DNA of 64,000 bases from Flammula alnicola (Eukaryota; Basidiomycota; Agaricomycetes; Agaricales; Strophariaceae): contig JADNRV010000139.1 of assembly GCA_015499995.1 (NCBI GenBank), positions 1 through 64,000 on the forward strand. Reading direction: 5' to 3'. The notes beneath the pieces were generated by a model. The model worked only from the letters and a program-made list of their open reading frames with translations, was not told the DNA's origin and ran no database searches. Position numbers and translations under genes: made by a program. Shown here piece by piece: positions 21,212-33,041 of the stretch; position 1 is the first letter of the stretch; every line of letters starts with the position of its first letter.

Positions 21212-23471
21212 ATGGCCGCCACTTCTCGTGCAGTAAAATCTTTTGGTGACCTCCAACGCGCACTCAGTGGCGATATCAAGGTCAAGGTTGCTGGTAAGTT
21301 TTCAAATAACCACTTAGTAGGCTGAACCGGCTTATCTTCTTCGTTATCTAGGAATAGATGGTGAGCGCATATACCGACACATATACCCTCTCCGACGCTG
21401 AGAGCGACTGTAAGTCGATGGCGTTCTTAGAGGAAAGTTTATGGTCCGTCATCTTCCTTGTAACTGAATGTTCAGATTGTAATTCTGGCAATAGTCGAAG
21501 GAGAAATTCTTAAGTGCTGCGAAATCAGATGGTTTCGGCTTTTGTAGCGTCATTTTGTAAGTCACTCCGCCATTCTGCCCTTCATGGCCTTGATCTAACC
21601 CTGATTTTTTTCGGTGAATTTTAGCGGATGGGACATCCACGACGCCGTGTATTCAAGAGAGCTTCTCATATCCAACAAAGCCAATGGATATCGCGACATC
21701 ATTGCAGTCATAGACCTTTCATCTTTTCGCCGAATTCCATGGGAGCATAATGTGCCTTTCTTTTTGGTCTCTTTTCTGGACCCAGATACAAAAGAACCGC
21801 TATCGGTGGACCCTCGCGGCGTGCTCAAACTTGCTACAGACAGAGCTCAGGCTGCTGGTTACGAGTGTTTTTCAGGTGTAGAATACGAGGTGTGTCTGGA
21901 AATCTTGTCTTCCATCTCTACGTCATGGTTCAGGGATATCATTAGTACTTCAACTTTAAAGGTGAATTTCACCTTCAGCTCCATAATTTCTGTCCCTTAT
22001 TTTCTATCAGAGACCGCCCATTCTGCGGCGGAGAAGAACTACACAAACCTGGAACCTCTGACACCTGGAAGTCTGTCAACGCCCTTTTCTCTTCTCTCTC
22101 TGGCAGCTCTTTAACCGGCGAATTTAGTGCACGGATATTCTCTTCTTAGAACGCAATTGAACAACGAATATTTCCATGCTTTATTCGACGAAAGTGTAAA
22201 ATTTGATGTCGCTATTGAAGGACACCGTAGGTTGTCCAATCCACTGATTAAAATCCAAGGACTGATGTTTTCTTTCTTCTATGAAGATACGGAAACTGGA
22301 CCCGGGGTTCTCGAAACTGCACTTGCTTATACATCAGCCCTGAGAATGGCGGATAATGCCATTTTGTTCAAGTATACAGCCAAGTCTGTAGGCATGAAAT
22401 ATGGTGTCATTCCTAGTTTTATGGCCAAACCTTGGGGCGGCGTAAGTGACACTGTATTTATCCCAACCTGTAATTTGTGGACTGAGGGGGTTTTTTTTTT
22501 TCGTTTGGCAGCTTCCAGGATGTAGCGGGTATGTACTGATGAATTTGTTCCGATGACGCTTTTACTCACGATTCTAGACATGTGCATGTATCTCTGAGGA
22601 ACAAAGAAGGCAGAAATATCTTCGCAGTGTCTGACGCTGAACTCAAGACCGGACGAGACAATGCCGCCAATGAGGACACTAAATTCATCAGCCAGGAGGC
22701 AGAATGGTTCCTTGCCGGCATACTCGATGGAATTGCTGACGGTACTTGATATTTGACCTGCTCTCTGTGCTATCTACTTATCTCCAAATCCAGTGATGCC
22801 TGCGGTAACGAAATTCCAGCACCAAGACGATGTCTGTTCCACTGATTTAGAACTGAGCAGTTGGTACCCACCATCAACGGCTATAAGCGACTGGTAGGCG
22901 GAGAGGCCTTCTGGGCTCCCAATGCTGTGACGTATGGATACGACTCGCGTGCTGCTTCTATCCGTATCATCTCTCCGCCATCTTGTCCTCCAGCAGCGAC
23001 GCGGATGGAGGTGCGGATACCAGGCGCAGATATGAACCCGTACTTTGCCCTCAGCGCCATCTTCCTGCTCGGATTACGAGGCATCAATAAGAAATTGTCT
23101 CTCCCTGGCCCGCCTATCAGCCATTTCACTCCGGAGGACCGCAGTAATGGAAAGGTATGTTGAATGTAAATTCTAATATGTCTCTGTCCCTTTTATTCGT
23201 GCATGCATATACGAAACAGATCAAGATGCTGCCTACATCATTGGAAGCAGCGACTGCTAGGATGATGCGCCCGGAGAGCATTGCACGTGAACCAGAGGTC
23301 TTCGGCAATGATTTTGTCGAGCATTATGGTGGTACGCGTGAACATGAGGTCAAGCTGTGGAACGAGGCTGTTACCAACTGGGAGGGTGGGTTTCTCTGTC
23401 TCTTATTTCGGTTATGAAGGAAAGATTGACTGGGTTTGTTTACAGTTGAACGTTACCTTGAACTTGCTTAG
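21212..23471 (+). CDS. Glutamine synthetase type I-like enzyme (FluG/GlnA-like, no amidohydrolase half)
   Basis: About a dozen exons from MAATSRAVKS (21212) to ERYLELA (stop 23469-23471). Core motifs in order are GIDVDGVLRGKFMS, FCSVIFGWDIHD, YEYFNFKET, LTPGMHGYSLLR, FDVAIEGHRR, GPGVLE, FKYTAKSVG, FMAKPWGGLPGCSGHVHVSL, INGYKRLVGGEAFWAPN, and RIPGADMNPYFALSAIFL. These are the ATP/metal and ammonia-site blocks of GSI-type ligases, seen in fungal FluG-like and GlnA3-type proteins that may glutamylate amines rather than make glutamine. Exon 2 is only 9 nt (21352-21360) and exon 3 only 29 nt (21415-21443); the intron between them ends TAAG. The gene seems intact. Family placement is firm; the substrate is unknown. 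Confidence 0.85.
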
Positions 23472-24096
23472 AATTCATGTTGACCTTGCTTAGAATTCAT
23501 GATTTTATACCTGAATATATACCTGCAAAGGCTTATTTTTTTCTGTTTCTTATCGTCTCTAAGTTCTCAGTAATAGTAGTATTAGGACACGGGGTCGTGT
23601 CTTCCTCGTTGCTTGTTTATCCGGTGAAATGGAGACGCATCTACGTCTGATGGGCGTTCTGACCGCCCATAGGGCCCTAGTCTGATCATGATAGATCTTT
23701 GAGGAAAATTATCTCCCTCCTTCCTAAGTTCCTTGCACCCTTTGTGTGCAGCTCGGCGACGGCGATGATTGATGAGATATGTAGAAGGAACAAGGTCCTT
23801 CTGTCCTTCTGATTCTATCGATGGATCGATGGATCGATGTCAGCGGTCCCTTAAGTCCTTGGTACGTACATGTGTACGGGTGTCAAGGTCAAGCTCCTCA
23901 TATCAAGGAACATCGCTAATTTAAATCCTCGCCAATCACTTGTGGGTCCTCAGCGATCGGTATAAAATCAGATAAGATCTCTTCTAGTAGAATCCCTTCT
24001 AAGCAAGTGCTACTGTATTTCGTCCGGGCGGTTCATGCGAAGAACAGTACACGCACAGATAGAATGGAGATGTGTAAAACCGAGGATATCGGGGAC
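23472..24096. other. Intergenic spacer with ATCGATGG microrepeat
   Basis: No gene seen between two converging transcripts. The tandem ATCGATGGATCGATGG at about 23816-23840 is the only clear pattern. Confidence 0.6.
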
Positions 24097-25105
24097 TCAT
24101 TTCTTGGAATTGAACCACTTGATAAATTGTGGGACGTCCTAGAAGTCCAGAGAATTTCATGTTAGCCAATATCATTCATAAGTACAAGGAGAAGGTGCGT
24201 ATTTTGGAAAAGGGAAGTAGAACATGGAATATAAGCAAGAGCAACTTACCGAAGCAATTTTCTTCGCCATGGTGCTTTCGACGATGAAGCCGGGTATACT
24301 ACCACCGGGGGTGCTGGAGGTAGCCATGCGCCACTCCGTGTTCCCGTTCTCCAACTCCAGAACACGCTCGACGCTGACGTAGCGGCCCTTCGTGCCCTTT
24401 TCTTCGAGCAGGTGCAATTCTTCATCGCCCTTGCCCGTCAGGTCGATGGCGAGGGAGACGATCAGCCTTTAAATTTAGATGAGTAATGAGTATCTGTTTC
24501 GACCGTTACACAGAGCATAACGTACCCTGTGCGGGGTTTGCTTTCGGATAGGTAGGTGACTTGGAGTTCGGTGAAGACTCGAGGCGAGACGGGCGGTGTG
24601 AACGTGTAGTATAGCGTCCAGATGCTGGCGGTTGGAGAGAGTTCCTTGACTTTATTGACCTTTTGGATTTCGTGGATGAACCTGAAGACGTAACAGCCAA
24701 ACGTTAGCTAGAATTAGAGGTGTAGACAATACAGATGATACGCACTGGAGTTCGTTCTCAGCCTTGTCATGGGACAGTTTATCCCACAGCTGGTCAAAGG
24801 TTAATTCGTCTGGTTTGTGCTCGCTGGTGCGGCAATGCCATGGTGCACCATCCCCCTGTAGCTTTGGACGCGAGCTGGTGTGGACAACGCCGAAGAATGT
24901 TTTTCCAGCTTTCCAGGAGGTCGTAGCCTCGATGAGCTGTTTGCCCTCAGCAATGATGTCTTCCTCAGGGGGTATATCTGTGGACAAGCCTCGTACGTTA
25001 CTAGCCGTCCTTGTTCATCTAAAGAAGAAAGATAGTGGGCCCACCTGACGGCTTTAGAGGGGTAATAGTAAGAAGGGGGGTCGGATTGGAGGTTTCTGTG
25101 GTCAT
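24097..25105 (-). CDS. DUF3074 (START-like) domain protein
   Basis: Starts MTTETSNPTPLL at 25105. Exon 1 (25105-25045) splices to GLSTDIPPEEDIIAEGKQ, and the frame runs through GKTFFGVVHTSSRPK, WHCRTSEHKPDELTFDQLW, FIHEIQKVNKVKELSP, SIWTLYYTFTPPVSPRVF, TGLIVSLAIDL, and ends QFIKWFNSKK at 24097. This order matches fungal DUF3074 proteins, which have a START-like fold with a hydrophobic pocket and may bind lipids; the ligand is unknown. Length is about 270 residues with three or four introns. No membrane segment or signal peptide is seen. Confidence 0.8.
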
Positions 25106-25386
25106 CGTGGTGGGACCTTGAGAAGGATGTAACGTTCAGCTCGATGGCTGCCCGTTGTCCTGTGAATGAGGCTATTTTTAGAAGCTGATGCCGACGCAGC
25201 TGTGCCCAGCGACGCTAAAAAATCCTCGACCTGCTGCGCTGGTGTGAGAAAACTGACTCAATCCGGCGTGCAGACTTTACTCATAGGCTGTATCTGTGTC
25301 TATTATAGCTGGCTGCCATTAAATAGTAGAGAAGAGACAAATACATAGCTGACAGGTCGACGACGTCCCACATAGAGGTGTTCTCC

Positions 25387-25988
25387 TCATATTGGCTGTG
25401 TTTCGTGATCTGGACGTGTGCGGTCTACAAGACCGCAGTACCGACTGCGCCCGCGAGAGGCTTGGTCGCGTGGTAGCACATCTCCGCGATCTAGCACGAC
25501 TCCGACAAATCTTCGCTCTCCCATCATCCACTTCTCCTTGTAGAAACGAACGAATCCAGGGATTGTCGCGTATATTGTGTGGTCACGTCCCATTTTGACC
25601 TAGAAATAAGGTATAGATTTTACAAGGACGCCACAATAGAAGAGATACCGCTCTAGGACGTACATGTTGACCTGGATGGAATAAGGTGCCGCGTTGTCTT
25701 ACAATAATGTTGCCAGGTATAACATATTGGTCTGTGGGCGAATATGGCGTGCGTTAACTATTGTATGTCGTACAGTAGCATAGCCCTACCTGAGAATTTT
25801 TTGACACCGAGCCGCTTTCCGGGGGAGCCACCATGGTTGTGCACTGTACCTCCAGCGCGTTTTGTTGCGGTACGAATTGCACCTATATGTGCATTAGAAC
25901 TGAGTCAGGGAAGTGCGGGTATGAGTTTCTTACCGAGAAGAGTAAACGGCGACCTGGCGGAATCCAAACAGCGAGTCAGAAACGACAT
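25387..25988 (-). CDS. Mitochondrial large-subunit ribosomal protein bL27m
   Basis: Starts MSFLTRCLDSARSPFTLL at 25988, a basic, Ser/Arg-rich mitochondrial presequence. The bL27 core is unmistakable: ATKRAGGTVHNHGGSPGKRLGV, then KKFSDQYVIPGNIIVRQRG, TLFHPGQHVKMGRDHTIYA, and the fungal extension GFVRFYKEKWMMGERRFVGV. Four exons give about 142 residues; the 3' exon ends HETQPI at 25387. It binds near the peptidyl-transferase centre of the mitoribosome. It is head to head with SKP1. Confidence 0.93.
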
Positions 25989-26148
25989 TGTTGATGCAAC
26001 GGGCACAGGTTGAGTCAAAAAAGATAATAAAGGCCCAAGCGCGGCTTGTCCGTCGGCTATTGCCGAACGAGATATAACATGACCAATTTATGTAACACCT
26101 TCATTCTTCATCCACTTAGTCTTTCATCAACCCACAAATTTACGAAAC
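25989..26148. promoter_or_regulatory. Bidirectional promoter between bL27m and SKP1
   Basis: Only 160 bp separate the two start codons, so the two housekeeping genes must share this region. It contains ACGAGATATAACATG and CTTTCATCAACCC near the SKP1 side. No single core element was proven. Confidence 0.55.
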
Positions 26149-26948
26149 ATGGTTCTCCTCGTCACTTCAGACAACGAGCAGTTCAACGCGGACAAAGATG
26201 TCGTAGAGCGTTCCGTCCTTATCAAGAACATGCTTGAAGGTCTGCCACCATTCTCATCTCGCTACTCGGCGCAACATTGTGTTGTACTCGTCTCACACGT
26301 TTTCTGTCGCAGATGTCGGTGAATCAGACCAACCTATTCCCCTCCCCAACGTGTCGTCGAGTGTCATGAAGAAGGTAAGACTTTTTCGCGCTCATCATCA
26401 TCATCAATGGTTGTACCGAATCAATCTAACCACGCCGCCAGGTTCTCGAGTACTGCGAACACCATCGTGGCGAGCCCCTGCCTTCCGCTGATGCTGACCA
26501 AAGCCAGGATGAGACACGCAAGCGCACGACAGATATCAGCGAGTGGGACCAAAAATTCATCACCGTTGATCAAGAGATGCTCTTCGAGATCATCCTTGCT
26601 GCCAACTACCTCGATATCAAGTCTCTCCTGTGCGTTTTTCTTCAATTTGCATATACTTTGAAACAGAAACTAAGACTTGTTTGTAGTGACGTTGGATGCA
26701 AGACAGTAGCTAACATGATCAAGGGTAAGACGCCCGAAGAGATACGCAAGCTCTTCAACATTGTCAATGACTTCACCCCCGAGGAAGAGGTTTGTATTAC
26801 TGTTCTCTCATCGATTCACTCATCTAACCTGTCATCTTTCTTATCAGGCGCAAATCAAGAAGGAGAACGTAAGGGTTCATCTATCGCTCATCAGTAACGC
26901 CTTGTTCATTGTAATTTTGTCCTCCAGGAATGGGCAGAAGATCGATGA
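26149..26948 (+). CDS. SKP1: SKP1, SCF ubiquitin ligase adaptor
   Basis: Six exons (26149-26239, 26313-26374, 26442-26629, 26687-26789, 26848-26868, 26928-26948) give 161 residues, the normal SKP1 size. The N-terminal POZ-like fold ([37 protein letters not shown]) binds cullin-1. The C-terminal block [41 protein letters not shown] and the closing EWAEDR bind F-box proteins. It links F-box substrate receptors to CUL1 in nucleus and cytoplasm. Exons 5 and 6 are just 21 nt each. Complete, with no odd residues. An F-box relic and a ubiquitin-RING gene lie in the same window, but only SKP1 is clearly core machinery. Confidence 0.97.
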
Positions 26949-27269
26949 GCGCGGATCTTTTTTTCTCTCTCTCTTATCATCCTGTCGCATTGTTTCTCTT
27001 GTTCTTGTACCTCTGAGCTCGAAATCATACACACAACTTCGAGTCATCTTGACAACGAGGCGTTGCGAAGTGTTTTCATTGAGTGTTGCTCAGGGCCTGA
27101 TCCACATGGGAAAGGAGAATGCTGACGTAAGATCTTCGGAGAGGCCGGACTTGGAAATGCGAAAGGCTCGGTCTGCACGGTGTACTTGCGTTTAAATACT
27201 TCACTCTTCGTATATATACGCCTGATCAGGTTCTGCTTGCATGAACACACCACAGCCTTCTCTCCAGTA

Positions 27270-29302
27270 ATGCCCATTCCTGACCTCCCAGGAGAGCTTA
27301 TTCCTAGAAATTCAGACCAAGAGCTATGGCTGAAAGCACAAGTTGCTCGAATGTGCCATATGGACAATCCTGACAGGCAAGTCGCTTTCATTGATCCTTG
27401 CAACGACGCAAGTGGCATTAACCACACCCATTATGACTCCTCTTTAGATTTCCAGGCAGTCAGCCGGTTAGTTTCGGCGTCAGGGATCTAGCAAAATTAG
27501 AAAGACAAGAGTGGGTCGCTTTTTGCTTTCTTTGTCGTTTGACCTGGCCACTGATGTATTTGCGTGTCTGCTCTCCTTTTTTTCTTTTTACGCTTATTGT
27601 TTTTGCTAGCTATTGGGTCTGCGAAAAGTCCGATGGAATTCGTGTTCTTTTTCTGGTGCTCACGAATCTGGAGACGAAGGAACAGAGGACATTTATCGTA
27701 CGTCGCTTCAGCAAGCGCTGGTGCCGTAATTATCTGCATGTTTGACTTACGCATCTTTTTCCTAGATCGACAGACATAATACGTACCGTGAAATTACTGG
27801 GATCTATTTTCCACACCATGAAAACCCGTTGATGCCTTTGCGAAGTAGTCTTATTGACGGAGAACTGGTCATCGATGTCGATCCAGTCACGCGACAAGTA
27901 CGTGTAATTTTTGCTCGTTCATTCCTCTCTTTCTTACACCTTTTGTTGACCAGGAAAAATTGCGTTTTCTGGCCTTTGATTGCCTGGTTATCGACGATCA
28001 GAATGTCATGCAAAGGACACTGGACAAACGATATGGAGTGCGTGTTTTAGCAAACTACAATGATGTACATCTGCTGAGATTTTTCTCTTTCAGAGATTAA
28101 AAGAGTGGTTCTACAAACCTTACGCGAAGATGATACTCGACCACCCGCGAGTAGCAGACAGTCAACCATTCAGGTTCGTGACAAGGATTTTTCTCTATGA
28201 CGGGTGTTCACAGAAACTGCAGTATCATAGTCAAGGAGATCAACTTTTCGTATCACGTCGAGAAAGTCTTCAGCATTGACATCCCGGCCCTCCAACATGG
28301 CAACGACGGTCTCATCTACACATGCGTCAGCACACCCTATACACCCGGAACGGACACCAATATGTGAGATCTTTTCATTCTTTGTCGCCCAGACCATATC
28401 CTCAATGCAATGCGACGAGTAGATTGAAATGGAAACCTCCATCGGAGAACTCGATCGACTTCAAACTTGTGCTTCGCTTTCCGCCCTCCAGGTACAACCC
28501 GAACGAGCCAGACTGGCGCGCGAAACCGCTGTTTCTACTCTATGTTTGGTGTGGCGGAGATAAATACGAACAATACGACGACATGTACGTCGAGGACAGG
28601 GAATGGGAAGAGTGAGTGTCCCAGTTGCCGAGAAATTCGTATCTCATTGCGAACGAAGGTCTATACCCTCCGCGACACGAGGCTGACTTATATTTCCCTT
28701 TTTTTCTCCCTTCCTTTCCTCCCTTTCTCGCCTCCCTCTTTTCCACAGGCTCAAACGATCAGGAGAGCAGGTTGACGACCGCGTCGTGGAGGTTCATTGG
28801 GATCCTTCCATTTCACGTTGGCGCATGATGCGCTTCCGAGACGATAAGCCACACGGAAACCACAAAAGTGTCGTCGAAAATATCATCCAAAGTATTGCCG
28901 ACGGAGTTGAGAAGGAGGCGGTGAGTCTCCTTTTGGTTATCATTCTTGTCGCGTCATCATCGAGCCATCAAATCCCTCCCTCTCCATTCTCTATTTCCCT
29001 GTTATTTGTATAATGGCTTATCACGCGTCTTCTAGCTCCTGGAACGGTCAAATGCCATTCGCTCGGCGTGGAAGGCACGTCTCGGTCAGCCACAACCACC
29101 GTCCGCAGCCCAGGCACCGCCGCAACACCATCAGCAGCAGTCGTACCCGCATGCTCATGCTGGGATGCGTCCGCCGCCTTTGCCTTCGACGGCACAATAT
29201 ATGGCACAGATCCCGTCCATTGAGTTCCGATATGGTCCTCTTGCATCGTCGCCCTGGAGTAAAGTCTCTGGGCCGTCCATCGTTGCTGGCATGAAACGTT
29301 AA
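27270..29302 (+). CDS. CEG1: mRNA capping enzyme guanylyltransferase subunit
   Basis: Ten exons (27270-27376, 27448-27510, 27610-27697, 27766-27897, 27954-28037, 28094-28173, 28223-28363, 28423-28611, 28749-28920, 29036-29302) give 440 residues. The nucleotidyl-transfer motifs are in place: KSDG with the GMP-accepting Lys at residue 63, YREITGIYFP, LIDGELV, FLAFDCLVID, HGNDGLIYT, LKWKP, and the OB-fold WRMMRFRDDK. The enzyme transfers GMP from GTP to the diphosphate 5' end of nascent pre-mRNA in the nucleus. The C-terminus is a Gln/Pro/His-rich tail beyond the catalytic core. Intron 1 uses a GC donor (GACAG|GCAAGTC). The ATG at 27270 is chosen because the upstream one at 27241 hits a stop within ten codons. 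Confidence 0.95.
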
Positions 29303-32244
29303 GTGAGATGCAAGGAAAGGATCTGCATGTTGCAAGTTCGCCTCGCCCACCACCATCCTTCTTGCTTTGTGTATCATTACCTGCTGGCTTGGCTTTCTTT
29401 GGGTGCTATCCTTTTTGCGATAAGAGAAACAGCCAGCCAGCCAGCCAGCCCGGCCACTCTTCCATATTACCACCCCCACGTACCCCCACATCGAACCCTC
29501 CACATCATCCTCATGCCTATGGCATCATCGACCATTGGCTTGGTATATCGCCAGAACAAAGGCTCGTCGCCAGGGTAAATATCGGACGTCGAAACTTGGG
29601 CGGCTACGAGGGATCTCCGAAGTGGCCATGCGACATGACGATGCGAATGTGATGATGGTGAATCTTGATCAGATGGGAGGAAGCTGGCGTCGATTGTAAA
29701 AATCATATGCTGCACTCAACACCACCCGTGCATGCTTTGCCGTCTTCTAGCGTGTTCGCTCTATCGACCATCCCATTAACACCACCCACCGCGGACACTA
29801 CCATCATCACCATCATCATCATCCCTCATCGCGAGTCCTGATTTTTCAAAAACGATCTTCGATGATCAAGGTTGAAGGAAGGGGTAGGCACTGGTGTGCT
29901 CGTGGTTACGCTTATTCTTGTATTTTTGCATGCTATTATCTCGACGATATGGACCTCTGAGCCGATTCTCGCAAACCCCAAGCGCATCAGCTCCAAAAGG
30001 GTGCCGTGACCAAATCCCTGCAAATGGCGCATGTGCGCTTCGCATTAGTGTGCATTTCAAGGAATTCCACTGGAACAGATATAAAGCACAAAGGCATATT
30101 GTGCCTTTCTTATACCATTTACGGGTCCCACCATGATGCCACGGCGCACGGATGCGATGCTAGCTCCATCGCTCTCGATTGTATGTAGTGCGATTACCCA
30201 GCTTCGCGTCTTTCGGCAGCGACAGAAGTTCTCGAGAGAGATTCATTCCTTCGGGCCGCCATCAAAAGCCGCACACGAATTTGCAAAGGCTACGCGACAC
30301 AACGCAATGCATCTAAGTCCTTACATTACGGAGGAGGCACAATCTTGCAAAAGAACACAATCTGAACACGATGTATTGCGGAGGGAATATTCCAATATAT
30401 ATATTATTACAACTATGGAATTGCGCAGGAGGGACGGCGGGACGGTGGGTCAGCAGGGAGGAGGTTCAAGTTTCGGGAAAAGGCGTATTTTGGGGAAGAT
30501 TGGTAGGTTGAGGTAGGGTAGGCAGGATGGATGGGCGAATGGTTCGTGGGCGAAGGAGGCCAGTGAGGTCGATGTCCTACCCCACGAACCATCCGAAGAG
30601 TTAAGTAAAGCAGAACCGAAGACGAGAAGATCCGATAACATCTTTCTTTATAAAATATGTAATTGGAAGTCAAGCCGCTTTTTGGGATCGTAAAGCGTAA
30701 GCAAAACGTTTGAGAGAGCTGGTAATAACGTCTCCAACCAAGACACGCATACATTCGTAACAAAAAAGATGTATGTATGTACGTATGTAGGGAGTAGGAA
30801 GACGGCAGCAGCTATTTATTTGTTTAGAGGTTTAGAGACACACGGAAAGATGAGACGAGACAGAGGCCGGAATCGGATTCGTGACGAGGGTCGTGAAGAG
30901 AGACGCAGACGCGGACGCAGACGAGATGAGAGCAAATTGCAAACAGATAACAATGGGCAACATAGGTGGGCAGGGGGGAAAAAACGAAACTGAGTGCGTA
31001 TCTAGTCGTTACAAATGATGATGAGGAATGAGGATGAAGATGAAATCGAGACGGAGAGACGGAGAGATATGGAAAGATGGGCGAGATGGCGAGATGGAGA
31101 TGGAGATGGAGATGGAGAGTGGGGGAAAGAGGGATACGTGAGCGTGCGTGGGCATTGATTGAGGCAAGCTTCGATGACGGCGAACGAGGAACGAAAGGGT
31201 AGGAAAAAAATAGCCCTCTCGAACGCGTCTCGACCGCCGCGTTGGTGTATGCGGATGGGGTGGATGGATGGATGTACGGACCTGTACGGACCCCGTTGGA
31301 TCAAGAACAAAAATGAAGACGGAAAAAAGGCAAGTGAGAACCAATATAAGAGGGGAGGGGTGCCTGTAAAACGTGTAATGTTTTAAAAAAATATAAAAAA
31401 TAGATAAATGGTAAATTTATCGTGAGTGGAACATAAAAAAGGTGGGGTCGTAAAAATTGCATCAGCTGTCCAGGACGCGGGGGTGGAAGAGTGTGCGGTG
31501 TGAAAACCACAGTGAAGAGGAAGAAGGAAGAGATCAAGAGGTGCGTGGATGCGACGACCGACATTGACACAACGCCAGTGGTGCTGCTCGCTGTCAACGG
31601 CGTCGGAGGAAGAGGCAAAAAGGAAGAGACGATCCTAGAGGCACAGCTGCTGAACGTTGAACTCGTGAACGTAAAAAACCTGAAGTCATTGTTTATGGTA
31701 ACAGAAATTACTAATTTTTGGTCGCCCATCATGGGCGGATGAAAGAATAAAAGTGTAAAAATGTCGTAAGAAGGCGTGGTGTCGTGCAACGATGCGATAA
31801 GGAAAATATAAAATGCATGAATGAATAATTGAATAATGTGAATAATGTGAAGTGGTTGGTGGAAGAATAAGCAAGAATGGATTGAAATTTTGAGTAAATT
31901 GCGGGAGAGAAAAAGGAAAAAGGGTTCTTGATGCCGATGATATGATGTGGTATGGGGTTGATTGATGAGAAGGCGAGGTCGTCTGGACGTGCCCCTGTGG
32001 CAATGTGTGTGTGTGTGGGCGATGATGCATGCCGATGAGATGAATGTTCGAGAAGTGGGATGCTGAGGAGCTTGTTGTTTGCAGAGGCTTCGGGTGCAAT
32101 TTGGGTTGAAAGGGTTGCGCAGAGAGAGAAGAGGCTGAACAAGGGGCGTTTGTGAATAAAATGGCGTGAAGAGGACAGAACCCCCCGAGTGATTTTAGAC
32201 GAACGGGTGCCTGCTTCTAGTGCTCCGTCGTGTGCCGGTGTCTC
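29303..32244. other. Long convergent intergenic region, purine-rich on the + strand
   Basis: No supported gene in 2.9 kb between two converging transcripts. Simple repeats occur: (CAGC)n near 29440, ATCATC runs near 29805-29822, GTATGTATGTACG near 30773, GGAGATGGAGAT runs near 31090-31120, and (GT)n near 32008. From about 30830 to 32160 the + strand is strongly G/A-rich, so minus-strand frames of up to 160 codons here are Ser/Thr/Pro/Leu-rich artefacts of composition. The minus-strand gene ending at 32245 could have a very long pyrimidine-rich 3' UTR. Confidence 0.55.
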
Positions 32245-33041
32245 TTAGTTGAGAAAGTCCGGGGCGGAGGAGAGCGGCGAGACCGCGAAGTCAGCGTACT
32301 GAGTCGCGTGGTCGTCTTTGAGAGAGAGGCAGTCCGCGATCGTGAAGGAACGCATGAGGATAGGCGGTAGTGTGCCGAAACGATTGCGTCTCTGGAGAGG
32401 CAGCAGAGGGAGGGAAGCTTCAAAGAAGTCCATGTCCATATCAGACATGCCCAGGGTGAGGCCGTCGATGGGCGCCCCCGGTGCCTCGGGGGTCGACTCC
32501 AAAGAGGAAGACGAGGACTCGAGGGTGTGATGCCGGCGTGTCGGCGTGTGGGGTGTGATTGATAGACCAGAAAACTGCTCGGTAGGCAGGGTATACACCG
32601 CGGTCTGATGGAAAGTAAGGGTCGCGAGATGGTTAGCCAGCGCTCGAGAATGTCGGCGAAATTGATGGGAAATGCCCTTTTGTTTTTTACACGTACCTCG
32701 GTTGAGAGTCCTGCGGGTGCTGATATCCATGGCAAGGGCGAGGGTGAGGGGTGGTCAACACCAGCATCGACATGTGCGATGTGGATACCTGCGCCCAAGG
32801 ACACGTCGAGAGGGACGATGTCCTGATTGCCACGGTTTGGATCCTCCGACTCCTGGTCAGCGCTGGGATCGCACTGGCCGTCGGTGACTCTCCACCACTC
32901 AATGTCAGCAAGGACACGCCTGTTGGTTGTCTCTGAGCCCGAAGAGCGCCTGTGACCGTTCCCCCTGGCGGCGACGGCACCGCTTGAGTAAGGGGACGAG
33001 CGAACAGCTGGAGACGAGGCGGTGCGACGAAGAGAAGGCAT
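32245..33041 (-). CDS. Conserved agaricomycete protein of unknown function
   Basis: Two exons (33041-32697 and 32604-32245) joined by a 92-nt intron give a protein of about 234 residues. It begins MPSLRRTASSPAVRSSPY, carries GHRRSSGSE and RRVLADIEWWRVTDGQ, and ends in a Ser/Glu-rich stretch, a PIDGLTLGMSDMDMDFFEA-like acidic patch and DFAVSPLSSAPDFLN. I recall similar uncharacterised proteins in other Agaricomycetes with the RRVLADxxWWRV block. The many RRxS and SP sites suggest phosphorylation, and the acidic Met/Asp patch could be an activation segment; neither is shown. No domain with a known fold is seen. Confidence 0.7.

Noticed and set aside
31301..32142. Protein-coding frames of 130-160 codons on the minus strand
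   Set aside because: They follow the pyrimidine-rich composition, overlap in several frames at once, and show no domain or splice pattern.
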